The notes beneath the pieces are model-generated. The model was not told the origin of the DNA. It saw only the letters and a program-made list of their open reading frames with translations, and did no database searches. From Syngnathus acus (taxonomy: Eukaryota; Chordata; Actinopteri; Syngnathiformes; Syngnathidae), in the NCBI RefSeq assembly GCF_901709675.1, contig NC_051103.1:3519501-3583500 (forward strand): DNA of 64,000 nt, given 5' to 3'. The position numbers were made by a program, and so were the translations under genes. This document shows, piece after piece, positions 53,814-64,000 of this stretch (positions are counted from its first letter, which is position 1; the number at the start of each line of letters is the position of its first letter).

Positions 53814-54365
53814 GTGAACGTCCGCAGGGATATTTTGGAGCCTCAGCTGCCAGGCTGACACCAAGCCCCGATCAACGGACAGTAGGTGTTCTCAGGCCCC
53901 TGATGTTGACCAGTGTTTATGCACTATCTCTTAGGCTAAGCTTGTAATTGGTCACGGCTCATCCATCACGTAGGGAAGCCCCCTTTCACCCAAACCCTCA
54001 GGCAAGCATGGGAGATGAGTGGGCCTCGTGGAGTGGACTCCTGAAAAGCCTAAAAGCCTGCTTTGAGACAGGAGGTAAGTTTGTCTATGGTCTTTGGTTC
54101 GGGGGTCCACACACAGTGCCTGGGTTTGCTGCGTCATAAACAAAAGTGCGTACGCTCAAAAGGACCGCATCCAATTCCCAGCAGCAACTGGGAATAATAA
54201 GTCGTGCCACCCCTGTCGTAAATCTGAGTGCGGCAGCGGCGGTAGCTTTCCGCCTAGGTGAGAGTAAATAGGCCTCGCTCAGTCGCACTTGCCTCCCACT
54301 CGTAAATTCTGTGCTGTCTTTGCGGGATCGCTTTACTCTCTGAAGAGGTGTGCACTTCTTCAAAA

Positions 54366-54428
54366 CGCTACCCTAGTCTTGAAACTCCAAATGCCGATCG
54401 TGGCTTGAAACTCTAATTTGAAATCTGC
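54366..54428. repeat. TTGAAACCCTAA-type repeat, fifth locus
   Basis: Contains taccctagtcttgaaactcc, gtggcttgaaactctaattt and gaaatctgc, spaced like the other members of the family. Confidence 0.4.
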
Positions 54429-57389
54429 AAAGGATCATGTTCAACAAGTTGTGTCCGTCAAAAGGGCAAAAAGAAATCCCAGTCCAGGCCCGGTGAATCA
54501 ATGATTGCAAAAGCAGACATTAAGAGACAATTCCTGCTGAAGACTTCCCTCCGCTCTGTCGGACGTTTATGGCTTCACGGGAGGAATAATGTCCCATTGA
54601 CCTAATCATAACCCATAACCTAATCCGGCTGTGTACTTCTCAACCTGCTATCAATCCACTTTACATTGCCGGGAATCTGCCTCTCCATCTGAATTGAACC
54701 CAATTGACTTTTAAACTTGAGGAATGACAAGAAAACCGCATCATAAAACCTCTTGAAATATTCTTACTCGCCGATGTTTTAACCGAAGCGGCATGTTTTG
54801 TTTTGCGCAATTCCTTTTCTTCTCCTGTAATATCCTCATGAAAGCCTTTGATTGTGTGATCACTCTGCCATACCAGCCCAACTATTTTCGACTTTTTATA
54901 TCCCTTTCTGTGTTCAAATGCTGGAAGATGTTCTCCTCATCTACGCACTTGACTGCCTTGCTCCTCCCACACGCAAGGACAATGACTCCAATTTCTCATG
55001 ATTTAGCATTGCCGTCTGTCGAGTATGTTGGTTCCCAACCGTCTGTGAGCCAAGGCACATATTTTATATCAGGATAATGTCACGGCACACCACCAGACAA
55101 AATTGCCCCAAAAATGTATTTAAATAATACAGGTCTTTTTTGTGGGGGCTACTCATTCCAAGATTCTTTGTACTCCAGGAAGGAATATGAACCTTGGTAT
55201 CTTTAAAGCATTGATTAGTGTTTAACCCTCAACAAATAGTTATTTTTCTTACTCTGTCTTTCAAAAGACCTCTAGTTTTTTTACTGAAGCCTGTAAGTTT
55301 TCATTGGGCGGATTTCCATCGTTGTTTACGACACAGAGCCAATCCCGACGCCACTTCTCGCTACGGACATTCAGCAAATGGGTTTCTGTGTTGTGGCTTT
55401 GTGTGTGTAGGGTGACCAGTTGGAAACTTGAGCTAGTTGGACTCATGAAGGGCTTCTTTCATGTCCCCCTCCTTCTCGTACACTGCCCGGCTGGAATTGT
55501 GCTTCTTTATGCCAAATGTTTTCTCCGGTAGTCGGGAATGTTCAACGGTACTTTTGGCAGGGAGGTTTTGTTCTGTCATCCATTTCCATCAACATTCCAA
55601 GCTCATCCAAACCAAAGGTCCACATATGCTAAAACTGCCCCGAACACTGCGCCTTATTTTTTTTCTTCTGGTCACAACTTTTTAGGATATTGGTGCCACA
55701 TGGAAAAGTCATCATCTGGCACTTGCGGCCTAAGTCACAAAAGCGGAAGACGAAGGGGGCGGAAAAAGATGGACATTCCGTACGTTCTGGAATGCACGGA
55801 TACTTTACAGGGCTGTTGCGATGGTCACCACACGTGCGGTGCGTTTTAACCGCCGGCACTCCCGTCAAAACAAGAAACCGTCTCTCTCTGTGTCGAGGTC
55901 GGCATCTGGAGACTTCGAGGAGAGATGCAGTGATGCATTTCCAAATTTCTGTATGTCAATAAATAACAGGAAGGAGAGGTCATGCATCGTGTTAACGTGC
56001 ATCAATGAGGGCCTTGAGCAAGTCATGCAAATGTAAGAAATACAAGTACGTATGTGTGTTTTTGTTTAATGGCATTCGAGGTAAGGCAGGGCGATATGGT
56101 TTAAGAATAATTTTTTTTTTTTTTCACAAAAGCAGATTTCAGATTTTAATGTTTATTTTCAATCTAATTCCACCTATACGATAGTTTCTGCCCATTTCTT
56201 CTTGGTTTTTAACATTTTAGCTGCGATACTCGAAATAAACATTGGGACATTATTGGGATTGCCGTGAAAAGTAATAAATGGCTTCAGAGAAGAAGAAAGA
56301 AGCCCAATGTGTGCCGTAATGGATGCAGGAAATGGATCGTTAGAGGTGAAATTAGGGCACAGCTCACCCATATTTGTAGAGATTAGCCTTCTGAACATCT
56401 GACACTATTTTATCGTTTCGACACATTGAGGAAATGAGGTAACAAGGAGTCAGTCGAGGAAATATATGCCAAAGGAGACATTGTAAGTAAAAGATACAAC
56501 ACAAAACACAAAAATGATTAAAATGTTGAGATTTTCTTTTGGCAGCAAAATGGCAATGTCACGGGTGATATGAGATTTTATTTTCAGGCATCATCGAAAC
56601 ATGGAAATTAGCGACGCTAATAGCCAAGTAATAGAGGAATGCAAGATATGGATAAAATTGCCTCTATGTGGTCAACATTTGCTGTGGGCATTGATCACGC
56701 TGACCATCTTGGAGCGCTCTCTGGCACGCCTCATGAATAACTCGTCCGCTTTTCCTCATGTTTAATTCATCTGTGGTGAAGCCGTCTACATGCGTGCTAA
56801 CTGCCTAGCGCCCGTCGCTTTTATTGGACTTTTATCGCCGCTCATAGATAAAGGCGCAGCAGTGTGTGTTCCCGGCGCGATCATTAAAAGGAAACGAGCG
56901 CGTCAGCAGCGGCCGGCCCGCAATTTCTCCATCGCGATAATTTTCGATTAGACTTAATTGGATTATGTCAACACGCTCGTGGATCGTTTGTAGGATATGT
57001 TTATGCAACGCTGGCCCAGTAAAAACAGCAATATTTTTGCTAAGTGATTATGACAAGCTTTATGTACATGTTGACCTGCAAAGAAATAAAACATAAATAA
57101 ATGTCCCTGATGGGTCCGTTTTTTCACACTGGCAACATTTTTTCCTTATCTGTCCCAGAAACCATCCTGTTTCGTTTCTGAGATAATTTCCACTCCTTCA
57201 CATTTCTCAATCAATCTAAAGCCCTTAATTGGTCACATAGTCTGGTGGGAAAGCAGAAAGGAGGGGAAAAAGGGAGGAAAGTGTGCAGACTGTCTTGGTA
57301 AACAGGCAGCGGCGGGAGTGATAAAATTGTGTCTTCTTGGAGGGTGTCGGGGAAAGAGAAGTACTAATGAATCCAAACTTGTGTGTCCA

Positions 57390-57507
57390 CACACAACATA
57401 GTAAAAATGTGGAATTCCACGCAAACCCTATACAAAAAGGTCAAAGCCAAGATTTGAACCCAGGACCTTCAAACTAAGGCAGACATGGTAACCACTAGTT
57501 CACGACA
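57390..57507 (+). repeat. Old interspersed repeat, copy C (3' end only)
   Basis: Reads ccacgcaaaccctatac, then gatttgaacccaggacc, ttcaaactaaggcagacatg and gtaaccactagttcacgac. This is the 3' end of the same family as copies A (28139) and B (35946). The 'tttgaaccc' word resembles a tRNA T arm, but no tRNA can be folded. Confidence 0.6.
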
Positions 57508-60500
57508 CATAAACGAACCAGTACGGTAAGCAACACTCATGCGGTTGTCTAACGCGGTATGTCTTTGTAGGAGACAAACATTTCACGCAGGAGCAGCTGC
57601 AAGACGCAGAGCAGCTGCACCGCCGTTTGATGACTTCATTACAGTGCGTCTACTTTGTCTTCTTCCAAAGTGGCGCCGGCGTCAGTCTGATAAGAAACCG
57701 GCCGGCACTTACCTTTATTAATGGCAGTTCGCCCCCCCCCACCACCAGCAACCCCGTGCCAATAAAAGTTAACACTGTCGAGATGAGCGCCCTGCTACGT
57801 TTGTATACGACACACTAGTGTCGGTCGTATTTGTACCAAGTCCAAACAAGATGAGTAAGTTGTCCTTGTCCAGACGCAGGTCGTATTAATGTGTCAGAGG
57901 ATATGATTCACGGCTTGTCCGTCCTGTGCTCAAACTAAATGACTTTTTGCCCGAGCGCCCTTCTCAGAAGGAAAACAAAAAGGTCATAATGTAACGGAAA
58001 ATAACGTGGCTTAACACGATTGGACAAAAACAAAGCGTAGTTAATGTAGCTAGTTAGCATGATGGCGCAAAACGCAAACCAAGCAGCTGAACATCAGCTG
58101 ATACTTTGTAACTCATCCATGCTAATACAAATAAAAAACACAATGCCGGGGTCAGTAGTGTTAGCCATAACCGATTCCGGTCAATGAACGGAGGCGTCGT
58201 TGCTAAATCAAAAGTAAACTTTGTAATCCTGAAGAGATTTACACGGCTGCTAATCCTACATTTTGACTCACAAAGAATTTAAAGCGCCGCGCACTAACCA
58301 AACAAGGATTAGCGTAGACGAGAAAAGACGCTTTTAAAATCTGGTGGCTTAGAAAGTTGTGTGAAAGTATTGACGTGGGGCCTCGCTGAGCGGCCGATTC
58401 GCAGGTACCACACGGCAGTCTATTTCACCCAAAAAGACTCCCTCGAGTGCCCTTGATGCTCTCTAAGAGAACAAGCTTGCACAATAACATCTGCTCCTCC
58501 TGAAAGTAACTCCTTTGAGGCAGCAAAGTGCCAAAGGGAGGACTTGTAAGGCTGCCAAGAGGAAGTTGCATCCACCCGTAATTTACTATTGACAGCGATG
58601 AGTTGCCTGGGTATCATTATAAAAGCATATATTTGCCTAATGTTCTCAATATTACTGAAATAATAAAACACATAAATAGTTAGCTCATCTTGTTAAAGTT
58701 GATCTTAAAAAGTTTAAAAAAAAATTCAATCAAATATTTTGATGCATCATAAACATGGCCACGCAATATATTTCTTCTGTTGTCTTAGCATAGACAAACG
58801 ACAACATGGCACACTTCTTGATTGATAAGCAATTACTGTCCGGCGCGTGGAGCCACGTGAAGAACAGCCGCCGCTGTGTGACATTTTAATCTCGCTGCAG
58901 ATTAATAGCATGCCGCCACTGTGCGGAATATTTCCACTATTGATTTCTCTTCCCTGATGAATCAAATGCTTCCGTTCAAGTGACAGCTTTCGCATACATC
59001 TAGTAGCTATGGGAGATTTATTCATTCACTGTTCATTTAGTCTACTCTATTGCACCAGGCTGACAAATATTTCGTCCGAAAATCAAAATAGCACATAGCA
59101 AGCAAAAAAATGTGTGTGACTTTGGCTTTACTACATTATCACCACCATCTTTTAAGCTTTGGGATTTAAGTGAGTGTGGTATTTGTCACTGCTGTTCACA
59201 GCCAACGAAGAAGTAAAAAAGCAAGCTGTCAAAGCAGCTTCCCTTGTGATTTACGGCATGGTTTTAATTGTCTTGTAAAAATCAAACCTGAGTTGTTTGA
59301 GGAATTCCAAAGTTTGACTCCCTGGGCATGTTTACAGCAGGAGGGAACCACAGTCAAGGACGGTCAGTAGATAGCATGTCGGAGAAAGCGGAGGACAAGG
59401 AGATGTGGGAGGAGAGGCCAACGCGATAGGAAGAAAGTCAGTCAGATAAAGACCTCGGTATGACAACGTAAGACCGGAGACAGTGGAACGGTGCTGACAT
59501 ACCATGCCGAAAAGAAAGATTTCAAATACATATACCGCACATACGTGGCAGTAAAAAAATGTAGGCCACACTAAAAGCTAAGAGCAAGCATACTGTGGGA
59601 GGAGGAGAAAGGACAAGCTGTCACAAAAGCAGGATGATAGGCGACAAAGTGGTTTACTCCAAAAACTGTTTCGTTTAGTCCCCATAAGCCTCGGTTCAGA
59701 GGTGCCAGCAGAGGAGGGACTTGGCCGCCCTTTGGTGTCAGGACAAAGCCCAGCTAAAGCAAAAGACAGCCTCGAAATTAGCCATGCAAATCCTGCAGCG
59801 CACAGCGGGATTACGCTTGAAATGAAACTTTTAGGATGGAGAAGACTCTTATTAGGATTTTTATTCCCTCGTAAGGCATCAGAGAGCAGTTTAGAGCAGG
59901 CTTGCAAGAACAGGGAGGGGTTTCATCAGTGCCAACATGCTCGTCCACTAAATTGCTGAAGTACCCTTCTGTAAATATTTGTTTTTTGTTTGTGGGCCTG
60001 CGTCAAACTAAATTATACAAACAGTAGAAGAAGTAAAAGCCTGGCGGGTAAAAATAGGGTTCGCTTCAGCATCAAAGTAAGGTGTGATGATAATAAAAAT
60101 GTCCGCCACGTACTCAAAGGCTCGATGCTAAGTCGGCTGTGAAGATTGACAGCTGAAGTGTGTTTGTGTGTGTGTTTGTATTTGTGCGGGTGCGTATATG
60201 TGAGGGTGTGTCTTTAAAGGCCGTAGACCAGACAGGGGGGGGGGATTGGTGCTGTCTGACTGCGGCTTATCACCAGACTGGCTGTCACCTGGCGAGATAT
60301 GAGCTAAGCTAGCTTGCGGTTAAAGCCCCGCGGTACGATGACGAGCCGATGCTATGCTAGTGTTCGGATGAAGCAACGTCAATTCAAAAAAATAAACACG
60401 TAGCATTAGCAGCATACAAGATCAGCGGTTCAAAATTCTGTGACTTTGAGGGTTATTTCAAAAAACTTTAGTCACTGCTAAAATCCAGTTGTGTGCCATT

Positions 60501-60886
60501 GGAAATAAAAACACAAAGTTGGGGTCATTTACTTAAAGCGTTTCTCACATGGCGTGGAATCCAAACTGTGCCACTTTGTTTTTGCATGCCACGGACTCCT
60601 GTCCACTTTGTCAATCAAGCGTAATGCGCGGTGTCATTGCGTCACGCTGCAAAAACACACATTTTCCGTCTTCTAAGCGGTCCTTGATTACCTTTCCTCA
60701 CCTCCCCGAAGTCTTGGTCATACTTTTGGGGGTTAGTTTTAGGGTTTGTGTGTGTTCCATCAGCACACAGGGCGTGTGATGCGTCAGTGCAGTAGTGTTG
60801 GAGTAGTAGTGCCTGTAGTTTGTGCACGCTGCATGCTGCCTCTGCTTGCCACTTTTCTGCTTTCAGCTACCGCCACCGGCTAGCCC

Positions 60887-61435
60887 TCTGTTTCCGGGGG
60901 TGAAAAGAGGAGCCGAGTGTATAAGCCTCCTCAGCCGGTACACAGCCTCTCCATTGCCAAGACTTGCACACGCCTCCTCGTGACCACACACGGTAACTGG
61001 CACCTTGCGGTCCCAGGCTAAGTTGTGCAGGATCTCGGAGCAGCAGTGGGCCCCAGAGATGTGGCATGTAGGCCCGGGTGTGTGGACACGCCCTACTGCC
61101 CATCAACCACTGTCCCGGCTGTGGGTAAACAGCTCCAGCTATGGGTAAATAGTGAAGACCTCAACGGTGGACCAGGCGGAGGATGATGGCTGACCTGAGG
61201 GGTGGCGTCACAACGGCTGGGAAGGCGGATGAAGGCTGCAGCAGAAAAGGGTCACCAGTCGTCTTGGTCTCCTTGCCACTGGACTCTGACCCCGATCTGT
61301 CAAGGACAGTGTGGTGACTGTGCACCAGTCTCCCCACTTTAAACAAAGTCACGCACAGGCGTCTTTTTCAGGGTAGACGACCCTGAGAAGAAGACAGTCA
61401 TACTCGTCCCGAGTGACCGCCGATGATGATGATGA
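60887..61435 (+). mobile_element. Probable retroelement fragment with GAT-repeat tail
   Basis: A 550-bp GC-rich block, unlike its AT-rich surroundings, ends gagtgaccgccgatgatgat gatgag. A short GAT microsatellite directly after a conserved-looking end is typical of 3' ends of some fish non-LTR retroelements. I recall the words gacagtcatactcg and gagtgaccgc as common in fish assemblies, but cannot name the element. Open frames across it on the minus strand are uninterrupted for 63-79 codons without known motifs. Confidence 0.4.
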
Positions 61436-61799
61436 GTTTTAGGGTTAGGGTTTAGTTTAGAGCATAAACTTTTTGAAATATTTTATATAATATTGTAATT
61501 TATATATAATAAAATAATAATGATAATAATAATAATAATAATATTTATAGAATGGGGGAAATGAAAATCTGAAAACCAATTTTTTTTTTGCATCGCCATG
61601 GTTTGTCTCAAAGACAGAACTCAAAATTTTCTACCAGGGATTCGAGCGGCGTGACATCACGCGACTGCCACATGGACACAATGAGGACTTTGAGGGTATG
61701 GTGGTCGACGAAAACAAGTTTATGACGCGGACGTCGACACGTCTGAATAGTGTGCAAAAGTGGAGATGAGAGTCTGGAAAAAATTAGAGAAATGTTTGA

Positions 61800-61889
61800 C
61801 TTTTGGGGGAGGCTGCGCATGCACGCACACACATGGATATCAGACAATTTGCAGGGGTGTGTAATGACAGCTGAGGGGTTTAAATATTT
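61800..61889. repeat. Direct repeat unit, first copy (partner at 62289-62374)
   Basis: Both copies share ttttgggggagg, a CA-rich middle, atcagacaattt, aggg.tg.gtaatgacagct and ga.gggtttaaatattt. The matching positions are offset by 485 bp. The core gtaatgacagctga is almost identical between copies while the flanks are diverged. Confidence 0.65.
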
Positions 61890-62288
61890 AAAAATAAATA
61901 AAAAGCAGCGGTAGCGTTTGGGAATGGGTGTCCGACTGGACCGTTTTTCAAAAGGATATTGTAATTGTTTCCATCAGTAATTTGTAACTTTTTCTTTAAA
62001 CCTAAAACTACAACTTAATCCTCATAATCATACGAACGTTCTTGTAAAACTGCAACTTTAATCTTGTAATATCAAAAACACGACTATGGTTATTTATTTA
62101 TTTCCCAAAACTCAAAAATAGTCTTTTTTAGAAAACAAATATGTAGTTTTGTTGTTTTGAGTGATATTAGTAAAAAAATGATACATTAATTTTATTAAAA
62201 ACACTTTTACTTCATATACTTAAAATTGTGAAAAGACTGCAACTGTGAAGACAAGACCGCCAGGTAAAAATTTGAAAACCGTTTTACA

Positions 62289-62374
62289 TTTTTGGGGGAG
62301 GAGCCAAACCCACAAATACACACATCAGACAATTTCGAGGGCTGCGTAATGACAGCTGAAGGGTTTAAATATTT
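62289..62374. repeat. Direct repeat unit, second copy
   Basis: Partner of 61800-61889. It keeps the cagacaattt and gtaatgacagctga cores and the tttaaatatttt end. Confidence 0.65.
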
Positions 62375-62581
62375 TCTCCTCAAACCCGTCGCATTCCTCA
62401 CAGCTAGTGCATGTATTTTTTGAACAAGCAGGTGTTTTTGTGTGCAGAGCCGTCAAGATTTGCCTTATTAAAACGTCGGCCGGCGCAGGCGCATATTTAT
62501 GTGCTGTTAAGAAGAGCCGCTGGATACTTGGCTCGGCCCAGTCAGACGCACTGTCACCCACAGATAAGCTTTATTACCGTG

Positions 62582-62582
<1 letters not shown>

Positions 62583-62625
<43 letters not shown>

Positions 62626-62630
62626 GTGTG
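62583..62630. repeat. (GT)n microsatellite
   Basis: About 24 dinucleotide units with one TATA interruption, the longest dinucleotide repeat in the window. Confidence 0.9.
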
Positions 62631-63929
62631 ATGGATGCTCCTCCATTATGATGATGTTCTGGCAAGGTAATATATTCCAGGCTCGCAGTTGTAAATGAGT
62701 GGTGTCAAACTGTGGCCCCCATCTTTGCTATCTGTACATCCAAATGAGATGGAGCTAAGGCGGGGGGGGTGTTCCGGTAATTTATGTTTTTTTTGTTCCT
62801 CCTTTCGTCCTGGATGAATTAATAAGAGATGTTCCAGGAGTTGATGTGGTCAGGCAGATATAGGAGGACGGAAGCTGGAAGTCTTCACTTTCCATATCTA
62901 TCAAGTGTAAATTATAAACAAGGGGCTTGCTGTTGTTATAATGATACTCTACTAGCGCGAAGGCCACAGTACAGTGAATCGTCGCTATTTCGCAATGAGA
63001 TAATCGTCATACAATTTTTTTGTTTCAAGTTTCGAGACTTGAGACAAAATAATTTTGAGATTTTAGCCATCATAATTCCATCACTGCCTTTTAATAACTA
63101 GCTGTGGAAAGCAGTCATCCAACAGGATTCCCGAGTGTGTCTGTGTGAGTTGTAAAAAAAACACACAGATGACGATTTCACGGGCAGACGCTGACAATAA
63201 CAAATGTTCTTCATTACATATTTTGCGGCTGACCGGGTAAGATCTCGTGTGTTGTGAATACGGAGCTCGGCGGGCGAGGAGGTTAGCGGCTCGCTAACGG
63301 CTGAACGATGTTGAGTTTACGACGCGAGTGACAAGGACGGATTGCCTCGGGGGATCGTCGAACCATCGTTAGACAACCGAAGACTTCGGGTCTTCCAGGA
63401 TTGTTCGGGAATCAAATGCAAGAAACCCAAACCCTGCAATCGCTTTCTAAAAACAAACCATTTTGGATTGTCAGCGTCAAGGAATGACATCGCTCCAAAC
63501 TTGCAAAGCATGTGACTCTGCTGTTTTGAGTACGGTTTGAATCTCTCAGGTGTCAGCCAGACGCTCACGACAGAGTCTCTCTGGCTGCCAATCATCCCGT
63601 TTCTCATTAGCCACGAAGTTTTACCCGGCTCCGCTTTCGGAGAAGCCCGCCGTCTCCCTAAAGCGCGACGGATACCGACATTCCTCGAAATCTAGGGTCG
63701 GGCTGGCGTAAGACCGGTCTTGTAACGCATCCAGGAAAAGCGGGAACGTCTGCGGTGCTAAATGGATCTTTTTCCAGCCAGTTCAACCGTCCGTTGGTCA
63801 TTAGCAGCTCATCTGTCTCCTGAGCGAAGGCAATATCCGCCACAGCCTTGTCTCCTGCTGTATCTCTGCTCATATGGCCTTCAGGGAGTTTATTATGAGT
63901 AGGGAGGGGGGGGGGGCTGCCTTGAATCT

Positions 63930-63995
63930 CTAACCTATCCTTCACAACCTATTTTGAAACCCTAACTCCAGCTTGAAACCATACTTCGAAACCAT
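63930..63995. repeat. TTGAAACCCTAA-type repeat, sixth locus
   Basis: Contains tctctaacctatcc, ttttgaaaccctaactcc, gcttgaaaccatactt and cgaaaccatg. The repeat may continue beyond the window. Confidence 0.5.
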
Positions 63996-64000
63996 GATTT

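Larger units (their letters stand above)
51711..53815 (-). repeat. Tandem array of tRNA-Arg(CCT) units, ~160-bp period
   Basis: Eleven full-length tRNA-Arg units plus at least three remnants lie in one orientation. Neighbouring tRNA starts are 158-163 bp apart, except one gap of 176 bp where a tRNA has a 16-nt insertion. Spacers of about 87 bp are homologous along the array (gttgctgaagagatgtcata, caaattcaatagtaacggcc, agtacaagacaaagaaaggac). The whole tRNA-plus-spacer unit was therefore amplified. The left edge keeps a diverged spacer (51711-51787) and the right edge is heavily eroded (53571-53815). Confidence 0.9.
53816..60886. other. Intergenic DNA, no supportable gene
   Basis: I see no recognisable protein-coding exon or RNA gene here. 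Overlapping frames at 55218-55962 are long but show no domain. The stretch holds a repeat remnant at 54366-54428, a T run near 56108-56124, an interspersed repeat end at 57390-57507 and GT-rich DNA near 60158-60210. A CG-containing, homeobox-motif-rich interval at 56690-57010 has the look of a conserved noncoding element, which cannot be tested here. Confidence 0.6.
61436..64000. other. Intergenic DNA, no supportable gene
   Basis: Contains a weak telomere-like pair (tagggttaggg near 61441), an AAT/TAA microsatellite at 61505-61543, a duplicated ~90-bp segment (61800-61889 and 62289-62374), a GT microsatellite at 62583-62630 and a TTGAAACCC-type repeat at the window end. No exon or RNA gene is recognised. 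Confidence 0.6.

Noticed and set aside
55218-55962. Cluster of overlapping plus-strand frames of 65-103 codons
   Set aside because: Several frames overlap with no shared domain, start context or splice structure; typical of stop-poor noncoding DNA.
57451-57507. Possible tRNA from the gatttgaacccaggacc word
   Set aside because: No acceptor or anticodon stem can be paired around it; it is the 3' end of an interspersed repeat.
61438-61455. Interstitial telomere repeat (tagggttaggg)
   Set aside because: Only about two units; similar words at 10480 and 35063 are equally short and fit chance or the TTGAAACCCTAA family on the other strand.

Overview
The window is vertebrate nuclear DNA, almost certainly from a teleost fish and probably a percomorph. 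The grounds are two intron-containing vertebrate genes in compact form, degraded copies of an interspersed repeat that I associate with teleosts, many microsatellites and homopolymer runs, and no bacterial or phage gene organisation. I cannot name the species.

Layout. About 1-24.5 kb is intergenic, with simple repeats and no gene I can support. About 24.5-29.0 kb holds a tandemly duplicated AT-rich block and, on the minus strand, an unidentified candidate 5' gene end: an ETS/CRE promoter near 29.0 kb, a first exon ending at 28692 and a possible second exon at 25126-25219. Two confident minus-strand genes follow. The first is a heparan sulfate 3-O-sulfotransferase 3 gene (hs3st3b1-like), with coding exons at 37400-37902 and 30662-31280 encoding 373 aa. 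The second is cox10 (heme A:farnesyltransferase), with seven coding exons between 50396 and 41051 encoding 439 aa. All splice junctions join in frame at GT/AG sites. The order and shared orientation cox10 then hs3st3 match human COX10-HS3ST3B1, which favours the B1 paralogue name.

Upstream of cox10, at 51.79-53.82 kb, is a tandem array of about 160-bp units. Each unit carries a minus-strand tRNA-Arg gene with anticodon CCT. Six copies look intact, five have structural defects and three are short remnants at one edge. From 53.8 kb to the end I see no gene, only a likely retroelement fragment (about 60.89-61.44 kb), a duplicated 90-bp segment, an old interspersed repeat, microsatellites and CG-containing stretches that might be conserved regulatory DNA.

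Functionally the two protein genes are unrelated neighbours: COX10 makes heme O for cytochrome c oxidase in mitochondria, and HS3ST3 modifies heparan sulfate in the Golgi. I found no evidence of a novel multi-gene system. The most unusual items are the tRNA-Arg(CCT) array with its weak terminators, the unidentified gene start at 28.7 kb, the duplicated CRE at the cox10 promoter, and upstream ORFs in both gene leaders.
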